Positions 24,501-31,399 of a stretch of 64,000 nucleotides of DNA are shown piece by piece (positions within the stretch are counted from its first letter, which is position 1; each line of letters opens with the position of its first letter). Position numbers and translations under genes: made by a program. Origin of the DNA: Lineus longissimus (taxonomy: Eukaryota; Nemertea; Pilidiophora; Heteronemertea; Lineidae); assembly GCF_910592395.1 (NCBI RefSeq), contig NC_088309.1:16740599-16804598 (forward strand), read 5' to 3'. The notes beneath the pieces were generated by a model. That model was not told where the DNA came from. It worked only from the letters and a program-made list of their open reading frames with translations, and did no database searches.

Positions 24501-27500
24501 CTACCTCAAATTGATTGTTACAGCATGTCCCTGTGTTGTAATCCATTCAGAAGTTCATTCCGACCACAGCTGCTCCAGAAAAAGGCCCGATTTTCCAGCA
24601 CAGGAAATTTTAGTACACACAATTGCATGAGGGTTCCACGCCTATGAAGAAATTTCCTGAAAAATGATGTCGGACAAGCTCCAGATGCTCTGTTGCAAGT
24701 AGCCTCATCATAACCCGCCGTGTTTGGCACATGCACTTAGCATTGGTGCTCATTATAGTGCACAAAATCAACATTTTCTGAAGCGGTTGTGGTTGGAATG
24801 AATTTCTGTAAGGATCAGAACCCAGCAACATGCTGTAATGATCAATTTGAGGTAGGTTTGATGAAAATCCATGAGCAATTGTGAAAATGAGAGCGATTTT
24901 CAAGATTCTGAACATCTTGAACCAGACTATACAGTATTATTTTAACAATATCATTGTAATAGATTTAAGCTGGGCCAGTGTAACTAACTTCTGAATATTT
25001 TTTCAAAAAGAAGAATTAAATGACAAATACGGTTTGTAACCCATTGACAGGTTCATGACTGCAGTCAGGAAAAAAGAGTGGATAAGAATACATGCAGACC
25101 TCATTTTACTTTCAGTCGCTAATTAATGAAAACAAAAGAATTCTCATGCCGCAGTTTTTCTTTAGGCAAATGATGTGAAATTATGAATTTGCGTACCCAA
25201 CTATGCTGATGTTTACTCTGAACTGTTTGTTTCTTATTTTTCAGGTCTAATCTTTCAGACACTGTCCTCCCTGTACCTATGAATGCAACCGCCCGTAATG
25301 CATCTATCGAAGCGCAGATTCGCCGAACAGGTTATCCGAACGGTACCCATGACATCTTTAATGTAATCGACAAGATCAAAGGGAGATGTTCCTCCATTCC
25401 GACAGGGATTCATATATCAATATTCTCTGCTTACACTGGGAACATCAACGGCCGAGAAATTCATCGTATTGTTGGAGCCGCTATATCGTAAGTTGATGCT
25501 GCTCATATCTTTCATGGTCCCTGCCCTGGCTTTAGTATGATGTCAAACTTAGTGGTACAATGTACCGCGGATTTGTAAAATTGCAACTTTTGATTTAGTG
25601 TTTTCACAACACGGGGTTACAATAGTTAAGATTTTCATTTTCACGGCCAAATTTTTTGGCAATTTTATGTAACAGCGAAAATACAAAGCATATGCAAATA
25701 TTTCCAAGTTTACTGTATTTTGCATCTTCCCCTAAATGAAGGTATCAAGAGCCTCAGATGAAGAAAATAGAGAGGCATTTTAGATTTCGGTTATTATTTG
25801 TCATCTCCTTACTTTGGGAATTATTTCTGTTGATTTAGGTACACGCTGTCGACTCTAGAAATGAGATGTGTTGGTTCACAGGGCACAGCATGTAAAAATA
25901 ACTCAGCAGAAACTCAGCGCTTTACAATGACAGCGACAGTTGACTTCTCCGATGCACCGAGAAACTCTTCATATGGTATCAGGTAAGAAATAATATAAGT
26001 CGGCCTGACTAAAGAATTCACTGCGACTTTTGGGCTCATCGTAGGGGAGTCTGGTACAATACCGCAGTGTTGCCGTCGTCTGTATCCTGTTTCAAAAACA
26101 GTGGCACGTTTCTTAACCACTAGGGCTATGAACTTTAAACTTGGTGCAACTGACCTCCCAGGTCAGGTGACCTCCGAAACTGAATTTCGGTTCGATCTGA
26201 TTCTTGACTAGGTCACCAGGGGGCCATGTAACTATGGCACTTTAAAAGGCCGACGCTGTTAGTTAAAAGTTTTGAATTTGTAATAAAATTTCTAAAAAAT
26301 CCCGATAGCGGAAATACATTTTAAATATAACCGCTCAAGCTATGAACTTGAAATTTAGCACCTATGACTCCCTACGATCTACTTGGCCACCAGGGGGCCA
26401 AAACTGAAATGGTAAAAAGTGCAATATCTTGCTTATTAGGGACTTGTTTTTTTATAATGATTTTATGTTAGGTACATGTACTCCGAGCAAGGATACATTA
26501 CATGTCGTATGAGATTTTGATTTGACCTACTTTTCAAGGTTAAAGAGGTCAAATTGCCAAAATTGGCCATTTGAGTATAACGATGGCACATTTCTTAACC
26601 GTTATTAGCTAACAACTTGAAATTTGATACATGTACACATTATAATAATAATCATGAGACTTATATAGTGCTAAATCCAACTGGTTTCAGTTGTTCAAAG
26701 CGCTTCGCATTATCACTTACCCCTAGCTATTGGCCTGTAAATTCGTGGGTCAAGCTCTACTCTCTGGGAGTATCACAGGTCCGAGCTGCAGTTATACAGC
26801 GCTCAGGACTAACATTCATAGTTTGCCATCTCTAGTTACCAACTTACTCCTGGGTGGAGAGAAGTAAGTAAGGTAAAGTGCCTTGCAAAACTGGAAAGGT
26901 AAAAAGTGCAATAAATAATAGTGACTTGTCTCCAATATTTTTATGGTAGGTACTCCAAGCAAGAATACATCACATGTCGTACTGATTTTGATTTGACATA
27001 TATGTTTCTTAACCCTTTCCCTGCAGATGTACTCCAATTGGCAACTAAAATAAAAATGTTTATCGTGCAGCCGTACGCCAGTTGGCGGCATCGCCTATCT
27101 TGATTCCTATGTGTTATAGACTAATATGCAGTTCCGTAAATGTCCGATAGATGACAATAGTGTTTTATTTATGAGTATTCCTCCATGAATGCCAATGAAA
27201 GGAATTAGAATGGTAGAGAAAAATAGAAATTTTGGGTTGCGCAGCGAAAGGGTTAACCAGCATAACTCCTAACCACCAAATATCTATACGGTGAGCACAA
27301 TAGCCCCTTGCCTTTTCATTTTGGGAAATGGCGGTGAATTGTCAAGTCGCTCCTATAAGTCTTTCCTCAAATGATTACCAGCCATTTGAATTTTGTTTTG
27401 ATAAGCTGTCATAGCAGCTCCATGTAGTGCAATCATAAAACCTTGTGCGAGTCATAACTCAGGATGATATGAAAAAGGTATCATAGAAATATAGACACTG

Positions 27501-27816
27501 AATATTGAACATGTCATTTCATCTGAAGAAGCTCGAAATTGTTCATTGAACATGTGACCATGACCTTCTCAAGGTGAGCACACGATCCTGGAAACATTTC
27601 CTTCCTTTTGCATGGCGTAATTTTGATCTCTCTGCCTTTATTTTCAGGTTACATCAATTCCAAGGCAAATGTTGGGAGGAGAAATGCAATTCTCAGTTGT
27701 TTTATCCATTCACAAAATACTATACCCAAGAATCGTACCAGTATACGCTAGCTTGGTTTTTGGTTTTCCTACTTTTTCTTGTCCCAACTTTTATGGTTAC
27801 TCGTCCGTGGTGGTGA
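413..27816 (+). CDS. TCTN: Tectonic family protein (TCTN), 3' part, 11 exons
   Basis: Tectonics are secreted or membrane-anchored glycoproteins of the ciliary transition zone that act with the MKS/B9 complex in ciliary gating and Hedgehog signalling (family knowledge). Joining 413-522, 1815-2007, 6738-6853, 7777-8027, 9750-10669, 11667-11780, 21751-21868, 23566-23682, 25245-25487, 25839-25982 and 27648-27816 gives one reading frame of 830 codons plus stop. All phases match and all borders are GT/AG. Diagnostic sequence is the Cys cluster [17 protein letters not shown] near residues 120-140, followed by the DUF1619 region, many N-x-S/T sites and a C-terminal hydrophobic segment (about residues 805-825) ending RPWW. 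The frame enters in the middle of a codon at 413, so the signal peptide and first exon(s) lie before the window. The segment ahead of the Cys cluster is Thr/Pro/Ala-rich. Which paralogue (1, 2 or 3) is not resolved; the C-terminal membrane segment argues against a secreted form. Gene identity is secure; exons 1 and 2 are less certain. Confidence 0.9.
523..1501. other. Tectonic intron sequence, no feature recognised
   Basis: Apart from a short A/T-rich context I see no gene, repeat unit or RNA signal in this stretch. Confidence 0.5.
1502..1715. mobile_element. Miniature inverted-repeat element (214 bp)
   Basis: TTGGCAATAGGTACCACCAT at 1502 matches the reverse complement of the right end (ATAGTGGTACCTATTGCCAA, ending at 1715). 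The inverted repeats extend imperfectly for about 80 bp on each side (to about 1581 and from about 1648) and share TTCAAAAT(G/A)AAGTGAATGCC. No coding capacity. It lies within a tectonic intron. Confidence 0.75.
1815..2007 (+). CDS. TCTN: Tectonic exon (N-terminal extracellular segment)
   Basis: A T-rich tract and AG precede 1815 and GTAAGT follows 2007. It enters in phase 0 and leaves in phase 1, as the Cys-cluster exon requires. It encodes 64 residues, including N-x-T sites (INKT, VNVT) and a CC pair. The family match is weak, but the borders and phase are good. Confidence 0.65.
2148..2456. repeat. Minisatellite, unit about 20 bp
   Basis: About 15 head-to-tail variants of GGACGACTTATTATCTCGGG and GGACGACTTAGTAAGTCGGG. 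The reading frames across it are repeat artefacts, not genes. Confidence 0.9.
2470..3200. repeat. Minisatellite, unit about 68 bp, about 11 copies
   Basis: The phrase CCTGGCTGTGACT recurs about every 68 bp (near 2475, 2541, 2608, 2678 and so on to 3155), with GTTGTCAACACGGTGGAGCA between repeats. It directly follows the 20-bp array. The minus-strand open frame at 2909-3142 is a product of the repeat. Confidence 0.9.
3748..4873 (+). mobile_element. GCTCACC/CATTTCAT family, full-length copy 2
   Basis: The head hairpin GCTCACCTCTTAGC/AGAGGTGAGC is followed by a (CGT)n tract (about 3805-3842). Three internal units of about 300 bp start near 3851, 4154 and 4453, and the tail GTGAGCACAATGGCCCTGG...CATTTCATTT closes the element. 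Each unit contains TCAAGGTCACAGAGGTC or a close variant. No protein coding seen. Near-identical in inverted orientation to 48371-49503. Confidence 0.85.
4880..6737. other. Tectonic intron, mostly unrecognised
   Basis: Contains a poly-C run at about 5225-5236 and a short repeat at about 5635-5700 (related in inverted orientation to 20740-20825). No exon-like or RNA signal was found otherwise. Confidence 0.5.
6738..6853 (+). CDS. TCTN: Tectonic exon with the diagnostic cysteine cluster
   Basis: Acceptor ctttcag, donor GTAAGT. It encodes [20 protein letters not shown] then DT. This Cys arrangement is the signature of tectonics and anchors the identity of the gene. Confidence 0.92.
6863..7035. 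repeat. Dispersed repeat (ACAGTAGAACCTCTCTATTA type)
   Basis: The alternating phrases GACTGACAAGTGCTGTCCTT, AGAGATGTGTCCTGATTAGA and ACAGAGGTGTCTGC match segments at 30793-30965 and 52640-52975. It lies immediately after a tectonic donor site. Confidence 0.75.
7080..7390. repeat. Minisatellite, unit about 30 bp
   Basis: About ten imperfect units of GCTCACTGGTACTTTGTGAG plus about 10 variable bases (ATCAAAGTA type), in the tectonic intron. Confidence 0.85.
7777..8027 (+). CDS. TCTN: Tectonic exon after the cysteine cluster
   Basis: Acceptor tatttcag, donor GTAAGT. The 83 codons begin DCTADMNKT, continue the Cys-rich region, and include [20 protein letters not shown]. It leaves in phase 2 and pairs exactly with 9750. 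Confidence 0.9.
8581..9610 (+). repeat. GCTCACC/CATTTCAT family, copy 3 (CCGTAGGGG subfamily, no tail)
   Basis: Head TTTTGGCTCACCGTAGGGGA. Internal units start near 8639, 8934, 9239 and 9545. The last unit stops abruptly near 9610, about 140 bp before the large tectonic exon. Confidence 0.8.
9750..10669 (+). CDS. TCTN: Tectonic large exon (DUF1619 core)
   Basis: Acceptor ttactttcag, donor GTAAGA. It encodes about 306 residues without a break, with motifs such as [19 protein letters not shown] and many N-x-S/T sites. It is far longer than the other exons, which suggests that ancestral introns were lost here. Confidence 0.92.
10741..11460 (+). repeat. GCTCACC/CATTTCAT family, copy 4
   Basis: Head TTTTTGGCTCACCGTAGGGG, two internal units, and tail GTGAACACAATGGCCCTTGG...CATTTCATT. 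It starts about 70 bp after a tectonic donor site. Confidence 0.8.
11667..11780 (+). CDS. TCTN: Tectonic exon
   Basis: Acceptor tttattttag, donor GTGAGT. It encodes [20 protein letters not shown] and onward. The G-Y-x-x-G-x-P-I-x-AG pattern is typical of the tectonic repeat region. Phase 1 at both ends. Confidence 0.9.
12249..12319 (+). ncRNA. tRNA-Val(AAC)-like pol III unit, pseudogene or SINE head
   Basis: An A-box-like TGGTCCAATGGTAAAGAC, an anticodon arm TGGC-CTAACAT-GCCA with AAC at the anticodon position, and a B box GAGTTCGAAACC lie in tRNA order and spacing. A run of nine T follows directly (12320-12328), like a pol III terminator. Acceptor and T-stem pairing is poor, so I read it as a decayed tRNA or tRNA-derived SINE rather than a working gene. 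Confidence 0.45.
12510..12782 (-). pseudogene. LINE C-terminal zinc-motif segment
   Basis: Reads [20 protein letters not shown] then [15 protein letters not shown]. The C-x2-C...H-x4-C pattern is the typical end of this kind of LINE ORF2. It is out of frame with the RT segment just upstream. Confidence 0.8.
12816..14267 (-). pseudogene. LINE reverse transcriptase core and thumb
   Basis: A frame of about 480 residues starting at [20 protein letters not shown], then VDFTKAFD (motif A), [13 protein letters not shown] (motif B) and [12 protein letters not shown] (motif C). The upstream part to 14366 encodes non-LINE residues from the inserted DNA. It ends at 12816, where the frame shifts relative to the zinc-motif segment. 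Confidence 0.9.
14268..14891. mobile_element. Insertion of about 620 bp inside the LINE reverse transcriptase
   Basis: LINE homology stops at AWNKI (about 14892) and resumes at [10 protein letters not shown] (about 14267). The left part has a palindrome, GAACCCGAGGCG...CGCCTCGGGTTC (about 14280-14365), followed by CAATTTCTATTCTAAAA, which matches repeats at 33345-33470 and 53595-53765. TTCTAAAATACCT near 14379 recurs inverted near 14875. No coding recognised in the insert. Confidence 0.65.
14892..15585 (-). pseudogene. LINE ORF2 segment between endonuclease and RT core
   Basis: Begins near residues [20 protein letters not shown] and reaches [15 protein letters not shown] (RT N-terminal motif) and KVPQAWNKI. 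The frame continues to 14701, but residues after AWNKI come from the inserted DNA. Confidence 0.8.
15781..16369. other. Tectonic intron between LINE pieces, unrecognised
   Basis: No coding or repeat signature recognised; likely unique or decayed DNA between the two LINE blocks. Confidence 0.4.
16370..16995 (-). pseudogene. 3' fragment of a second LINE
   Basis: The minus frame 16518-16989 reads [20 protein letters not shown], the C-x2-C...H-x4-C end of a LINE ORF2. It differs from the 12510-12782 copy. The A/T-rich 3' tail lies toward 16400. It is fused at about 16995 to an unrelated LINE endonuclease piece. Confidence 0.7.
16996..17500 (-). pseudogene. LINE endonuclease C-terminal fragment
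   Basis: Reads [20 protein letters not shown] then [11 protein letters not shown], the end of an apurinic-like endonuclease domain (SVVDY motif). It continues into the linker ([12 protein letters not shown]). Part of that linker is also present in the LINE at 15590-15780, so the two are separate copies. Confidence 0.7.
18667..20250 (+). mobile_element. L1/Tx1-like LINE, 5'-truncated, with 14-bp target-site duplication
   Basis: AAACTTCATGTGAT flanks the insert at 18653-18666 and 20251-20264. The 5' end reads [15 protein letters not shown] (RT finger region), then jumps at about 18780 to the RT thumb and C-terminus (18799-20103: [20 protein letters not shown]... and C-x2-C...H-x4-C). The catalytic centre (YADD) is therefore deleted. 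The tail is an A-rich simple sequence. Clade assignment is from the C-terminal pattern only. Confidence 0.88.
18799..20103 (+). pseudogene. LINE ORF2 C-terminal part (thumb and zinc region)
   Basis: The open frame of 434 residues includes [32 protein letters not shown] and [18 protein letters not shown]. These are typical of the region after the RT domain in L1/Tx1-type elements. No catalytic residues remain, so it is not functional by itself. Confidence 0.85.
20641..21750. other. Tectonic intron, largely unrecognised
   Basis: About 20740-20825 (CAGGACAGGCCAGCTCGGCA) resembles 5635-5700 in inverted orientation, a low-copy repeat. No exon signals otherwise. Confidence 0.45.
21751..21868 (+). 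CDS. TCTN: Tectonic exon
   Basis: Acceptor ccttcag, donor GTAAGT. It encodes [20 protein letters not shown] followed by [20 protein letters not shown]. It follows an intron of about 10 kb that is filled with LINEs and other repeats. Confidence 0.88.
22110..22192. repeat. Short tandem repeat, unit about 17 bp
   Basis: Five degenerate units of the type GGAAAATTCGTCCCCGA. A related single unit, inverted, is at about 22442-22460. Confidence 0.65.
23566..23682 (+). CDS. TCTN: Tectonic exon
   Basis: Acceptor ttttgtag, donor GTATGA. It encodes [20 protein letters not shown] and ends HWVQIVR. It enters and leaves in phase 2. Confidence 0.88.
23860..24925. mobile_element. Long inverted-repeat (foldback) element split by another repeat
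   Basis: The right arm (about 24760-24925) is the reverse complement of a left arm that is now in two pieces, 23863-23903 (GGTTCAAGATCTTCAG...GCTCTCATTT) and 24473-24610 (CACAACTGCTCCTGGATTTT...). Shared stretches include ACCTACCTCAAATTGAT and CTTGAAAATCGCTCTCATTT. The gap between the left pieces is exactly family copy 6. No coding. Confidence 0.8.
23903..24472 (+). repeat. GCTCACC/CATTTCAT family, copy 6 (inside the foldback element)
   Basis: Head TTTTTAGCTCACCTTTCAGG, one to two units, and tail GAGCTCATGGTTCCTGGACC then ATTTCAT. It interrupts the left arm of the surrounding inverted repeat. Confidence 0.85.
25245..25487 (+). CDS. TCTN: Tectonic exon
   Basis: Acceptor tatttttcag, donor GTAAGT. 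The 81 residues include [20 protein letters not shown] and [16 protein letters not shown], with several N-glycosylation sites. Confidence 0.9.
25839..25982 (+). CDS. TCTN: Tectonic exon
   Basis: Acceptor tgatttag, donor GTAAGA. It encodes [20 protein letters not shown] and continues to [18 protein letters not shown]. Phase 2 at both ends. Confidence 0.88.
26639..26892. repeat. Dispersed repeat, SINE-like, nested
   Basis: ATAATAATAATCATGAGACT then TATATAGTGCTAAATCC, TTCAAAGCGCTTCGCATTAT and GGTAAAGTGCCTTGCAAAAC. These phrases resemble widely dispersed invertebrate short repeats. Exact borders not defined. Confidence 0.5.
27013..27252. mobile_element. TTAA-flanked piggyBac-like miniature element (240 bp)
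   Basis: TTAA at 27009-27012 and 27253-27256. Ends CCCTTTCCCTGCAG and CTGCGCAGCG...GAAAGGG (inverted match CCCTTTC-CTGC). The surrounding family repeat reads GTTTC-TTAA-CCAG with the insert removed, as in its other copies. Confidence 0.82.
27648..27816 (+). CDS. TCTN: Tectonic last exon with C-terminal membrane segment
   Basis: Acceptor tttattttcag. It encodes [20 protein letters not shown], then a hydrophobic stretch [17 protein letters not shown], then TRPWW and TGA at 27814. An ATTAAA at 27921 could serve as the poly(A) signal; I see no AATAAA close by. Confidence 0.9.
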
Positions 27817-27920
27817 ACGCATATGCCATCTACAACCGTCCATCTCATATCAACAAGTTCAACATGGTGCTTGACTGTCTATGTACATGTAGTCCGAGTT
27901 AAAATTAATGATGTGTACTG

Positions 27921-27926
27921 ATTAAA
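27921..27926 (+). promoter_or_regulatory. Possible poly(A) signal ATTAAA of tectonic
   Basis: ATTAAA about 105 bp after the stop codon. It is a common variant hexamer, with weak support on its own. Confidence 0.3.
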
Positions 27927-28452
27927 TTTGCCTCCAGAGGAGTGCCTCTTCCAATGGAATGGCCAACTTTGCCAAGTAATGAGGTCTGACTCTGTTGACT
28001 CGACATCAGGGTGCACATGATGGTGAAAAATGACCAGAGTATGTTGAACATTTTGTTTCCCCATGACAGAGACCCACCACTCCTGGCACTTCTCTGGAAA
28101 GAGATCAATTGACGATCTTTACAAAGAGATCGAAATATGTGGTGGAAAACTGAATTGACCCTCGTTTCTGAGCACGTTAGCTGATGACGTCTATAATATC
28201 ATCAACTGCATTTGTCACTAGCATGCCTACTTCCATTTCTTCAACTTCCCATCATCTTCTGCAAAGTAGCAAACTTTGGACATGGTACAGTCCTGATCAT
28301 ATTAATGTCGACACCTTCTTCATTCAATATCTCACAAACTAGTGCACCAATTCAAATGTGGTTTTCAGGATATTATCCAGAAATCTTGTTTTCTATTTCA
28401 TTATGGCAGGAATGCGAATGCATGAGTCTTTCATTGTGTTTATATCAGTCAA

Positions 28453-29323
28453 TTAAAAAAACCCTTACAAAAAACTACTTCGAACTCTTTTGGCCCCCAG
28501 GGGGCCAAACGTGAAAACATGCGTTTTCTCCCTTAATACTGGTCCGAAAAATTTGAAAAAAATATGGTAGGTACTTCTTGCAATGCTTCATCACATATCC
28601 TCCGGGTTTTTGATTTGACTTACTTTTCAAGGTCAAAGAGGTCAAAGTCTGTCGGCGGCACTGCCATTAGACAATGGCAGCACATTTTGAAACCGCTTCA
28701 GCCAGAGATCTCAAATTTGGTACCCCTGGGTAACCGCTACTCAGAGACCGAATCGTGGCATCATACTCTTCACGGTTTGGCCACCAGGGGGCCAAAAGTC
28801 AAAAGTGAAAATATGAGATTGCTCCCTTATTACTGGTCCGAAAAATTTGAAAAAAATATGGTTGTACTTCTAGCAATGGTGCATCATATATCCACCGCGT
28901 TATTTTTCTGACCTACTTTTCAAGGTCGTCTGGCGGCACCGCCGTTGGAGAACGGTGGCATGTTTAGTAACCGCTTTAGCCAGAGATCTCAAATTTGGTA
29001 CAAATGCACCCCTGGGTAACCCCTACTCAGACACCAAATCGTGGCATCATATGATTCACGGTTTGGCCACCAGAGGGCCAAACGTCAAAAGTGAAAATAT
29101 GCCATTGATCGCTTAATACTGGTCCGAAATTTTTTTAAAAAATATGGTAGGTACCTCTAGCAATGATACATCATATATCGTCTGCAGTTTTTTTATCTAC
29201 TTTTCAAGGTCCCTTGGCCCATTTCATTTGTCAGTATTCTTATAATTTTGTGTTTTATTATTGTTGCGAAAAATATTTCAAAAAAAGTTTGAACTTAAAA
29301 AGTTTTTTGTAAGGGTTTTTTAA
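28453..29323. mobile_element. Inverted-repeat element carrying family copy 8
   Basis: TTAAAAAAACCCTTACAAAA (28453) is matched in reverse complement by AGTTTTTTGTAAGGGTTTTT (29301-29323). About 22 of 24 bases pair. A GCTCACC-family segment (28489-29229) lies between the arms. Confidence 0.6.
28489..29229 (+). repeat. GCTCACC/CATTTCAT family, copy 8 (headless)
   Basis: Starts inside a unit (TTGGCCCCCAGGGGGCCAAA) and ends TTGGCCCATTTCATTTG. Two to three internal units, with TCAAGGTCAAAGAGGTCAAA at about 28629. Confidence 0.75.
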
Positions 29324-29400
29324 ATGGCCGCTTACATAATGACGCACTCATTTGGTATGAATTCACAGCAGATTCATACCATCCATCTTGAATGTCGGCA

Positions 29401-29632
29401 TTAGCCAGGAGTCCTGAGACCGTCTGCTTGCAGGGTGGTTTCCGAATAGTCATGTGCCTTTACATTGTATTTAGTTGGTACTACATCATTCCTCCAGAAA
29501 TCCGTGTGTCTAAAGGGTCCTTTGTAAGTGATATATAATCTGTCACCAGGATCATTGTAGGAGACTTCCAATTGTTTAGAGTGAATGATGCAGACAAATG
29601 CAGTCACATTAAAAAACACATACAGCTTAAAA
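29401..29632 (-). CDS. Candidate exon of an unrecognised gene
   Basis: On the minus strand, gtgtttttaag is followed by a frame LYVFFNVTAFVCIIHSKQLE, then YNDPGDRLYITYKGPFRHTD and NVKAHDYSETTLQADGL, with stop at 29401. It has amino-acid texture, a short hydrophobic start and an N-V-T site. I do not recognise the family and cannot place neighbouring exons securely. It could be a terminal exon, a decayed gene or part of a mobile element. Confidence 0.3.
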
Positions 29633-29766
29633 ACACAACCAAACCCATTTACATATAGGTTTTTTTTTATTTTGAAATAATTTTTTTATTGCTTGTAGAA
29701 TATTTATTTGGTTGTTTGTATGTTATGATACATTATGTTCATGCATGATAGGATGTACATTATATG

Positions 29767-29931
29767 ATACTGTAAACCCGGAAAATTTTGCACGCCTTTA
29801 TTTTCCCATTTACGGGTAATTGTGAAAATATATGCCCTTGAAAAAGAAATTCTAACAGAGAAGTTGTCAAAATATGCAATTTCACAAAACTGCAAAATCG
29901 AATGATCGAGAATATTCCGGGTTTAGAGTAT
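29767..29931. mobile_element. Miniature inverted-repeat element (165 bp)
   Basis: ATACTGTAAACCCGGAA at 29767 and its near-perfect reverse complement TTCCGGGTTTAGAGTAT at 29915-29931. Related single ends appear at about 34858 and about 25715. Confidence 0.75.
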
Positions 29932-30201
29932 AAGACTAGTGAGTGTAGTAATTTATCCCACACCTTGGATGTGACTAGCTGTGTTTTATATGAAATTAGG
30001 TTTTTTTTCCACAGTACTTCAAAGAATACTATTGTAAATGTTGAATGATGTGTAATTTTAGCTGGAGATGATATGCTAGTAGGTCATAGCTGGTCCTGTA
30101 TTACTCTGGTAGCATTATCAGTTGACATACATGTAATCACTGTATTGCTAGTTGGAGAGTTTAGTTCCTTTAGTTTGAGGTGACAATTTCATTCTTCTTA
30201 A

Positions 30202-30482
30202 CCTCTTGAATCCCGAAACTTGAAAATCCCCGGATCCCAGGGTGGTCATGGGGTTGCGAAATTAGATCTGACTTTCAGGATGTATAGCACCCGCAAAAGT
30301 CCGGTACCGAGGCGCCATCTACCCAGGCATGCTCTAACTGACCCTACTGTACATCAAACACGCTAAAACAAGCAATAAGCTAGCGTCGCAGCTCAAGGGA
30401 ATAAAAATGTCACTGAGACCGACCTGTGGGAAAAAACGTTATTTCAAAATGACCGTCTGGTCGGTCACTGGGATTCAAGAGG
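30202..30482. mobile_element. TTAA-type miniature element (281 bp)
   Basis: CCTCTTGAATCCC at 30202 and GGGATTCAAGAGG ending at 30482 form perfect 13-bp terminal repeats. TTAA precedes the left end, but the right flank reads TATA, so the duplication has decayed or is not TTAA. Confidence 0.65.
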
Positions 30483-30792
30483 TATATTTTATACTGTAAG
30501 TTATTTGAAGATAGCGTAAAGTACATCTATTCAATGTCGGCAAGAAGAAAATACTTTATTTCCTCTTGATGTTGGCCATAGCAAATTAAGAAGTAGAGCC
30601 TATTTGAGATTTCATGTATATGTATTGCAGCATCCTCAAGGTCTTTGGTATATGGTCAAGAAATGAGTTTTTCTTCAATTTGCACAAAATTGTGACAAGA
30701 ATATTGTCAAAATGTCACTGACCCATGTATGATACAAGATTACCATAAATAGAAGGCCTCGCAGAAGGTAGAAAGTAGTTGGAATCACTATA

Positions 30793-30965
30793 CAGTAGAT
30801 TCTCTCTAATAAGGACACCCTTGGAACTGACTGGTGCTGTCCTTTATACAGATGTGTCCTGATTACTGAGGTCATATTGAACTTGAATGACCAAATTTGC
30901 ACCAAAAAATACAATGTAAAGAGGGTGTGATAATTACAGAGGTGTCTGCAAAGGGAGATTTCACT
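30793..30965. repeat. Dispersed repeat (ACAGTAGAACCTCTCTATTA type), second copy
   Basis: ACAGTAGATTCTCTCTAATA then GACTGACTGGTGCTGTCCTT and ACAGAGGTGTCTGC; the same order of phrases as 6863-7035. Confidence 0.75.
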
Positions 30966-31170
30966 CCAAGACTTTTCTCCATTTATGGCTGATTAGTATT
31001 GAAGTGTCAAAAAGGGTCTTGCAGGTTTTATAGAAAGCATGGTATTCTTATCATGCCTAGATATTTTTTGATACATACATTGTATTGTGCATATAAAGCC
31101 TTTACAATAAAATGATAGAATAAAAGTGAGACTTTGTTGATTCCTTGTTTCTGGACAATTTTGTGCTCTA

Positions 31171-31208
31171 CCTTTCGCTGCGGCAGCCATTTTCTGCCGC
31201 CCCGCCAT
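31171..31208 (-). other. Possible first exon or promoter, minus strand
   Basis: A GC-rich pocket with ATG in good context (gcacATGGCG). It reads MAGRQKMAAAAK and then meets a GTAGAG donor-like site. No downstream exon fits the phase convincingly. Confidence 0.2.
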
Positions 31209-31399
31209 GTGCTGTTATCCGATACCAGTGATGAACAGTCAGTGGAGCTTATCTTACCGGAACGTCGAAACTTTTCAGTGTTGTGTGTTGCCATCTATAC
31301 TATTAGGATGAAACTAATTATCCCAGATTGCGTTTGGCGTGTTTAGAGAGGATGAGACCACATGCAGGTAAATTGATATAAAGTTAATTAATATAAAGT

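Larger units (their letters stand above)
26028..27320 (+). repeat. GCTCACC/CATTTCAT family, copy 7, with two nested insertions
   Basis: Head TTTTGGGCTCATCGTAGGGG just after the 25982 donor. Tail GTGAGCACAATAGCCCCTTG...TTTTCATTT. Interrupted by a repeat at about 26639-26892 and by a TTAA element at 27013-27252. Confidence 0.8.
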
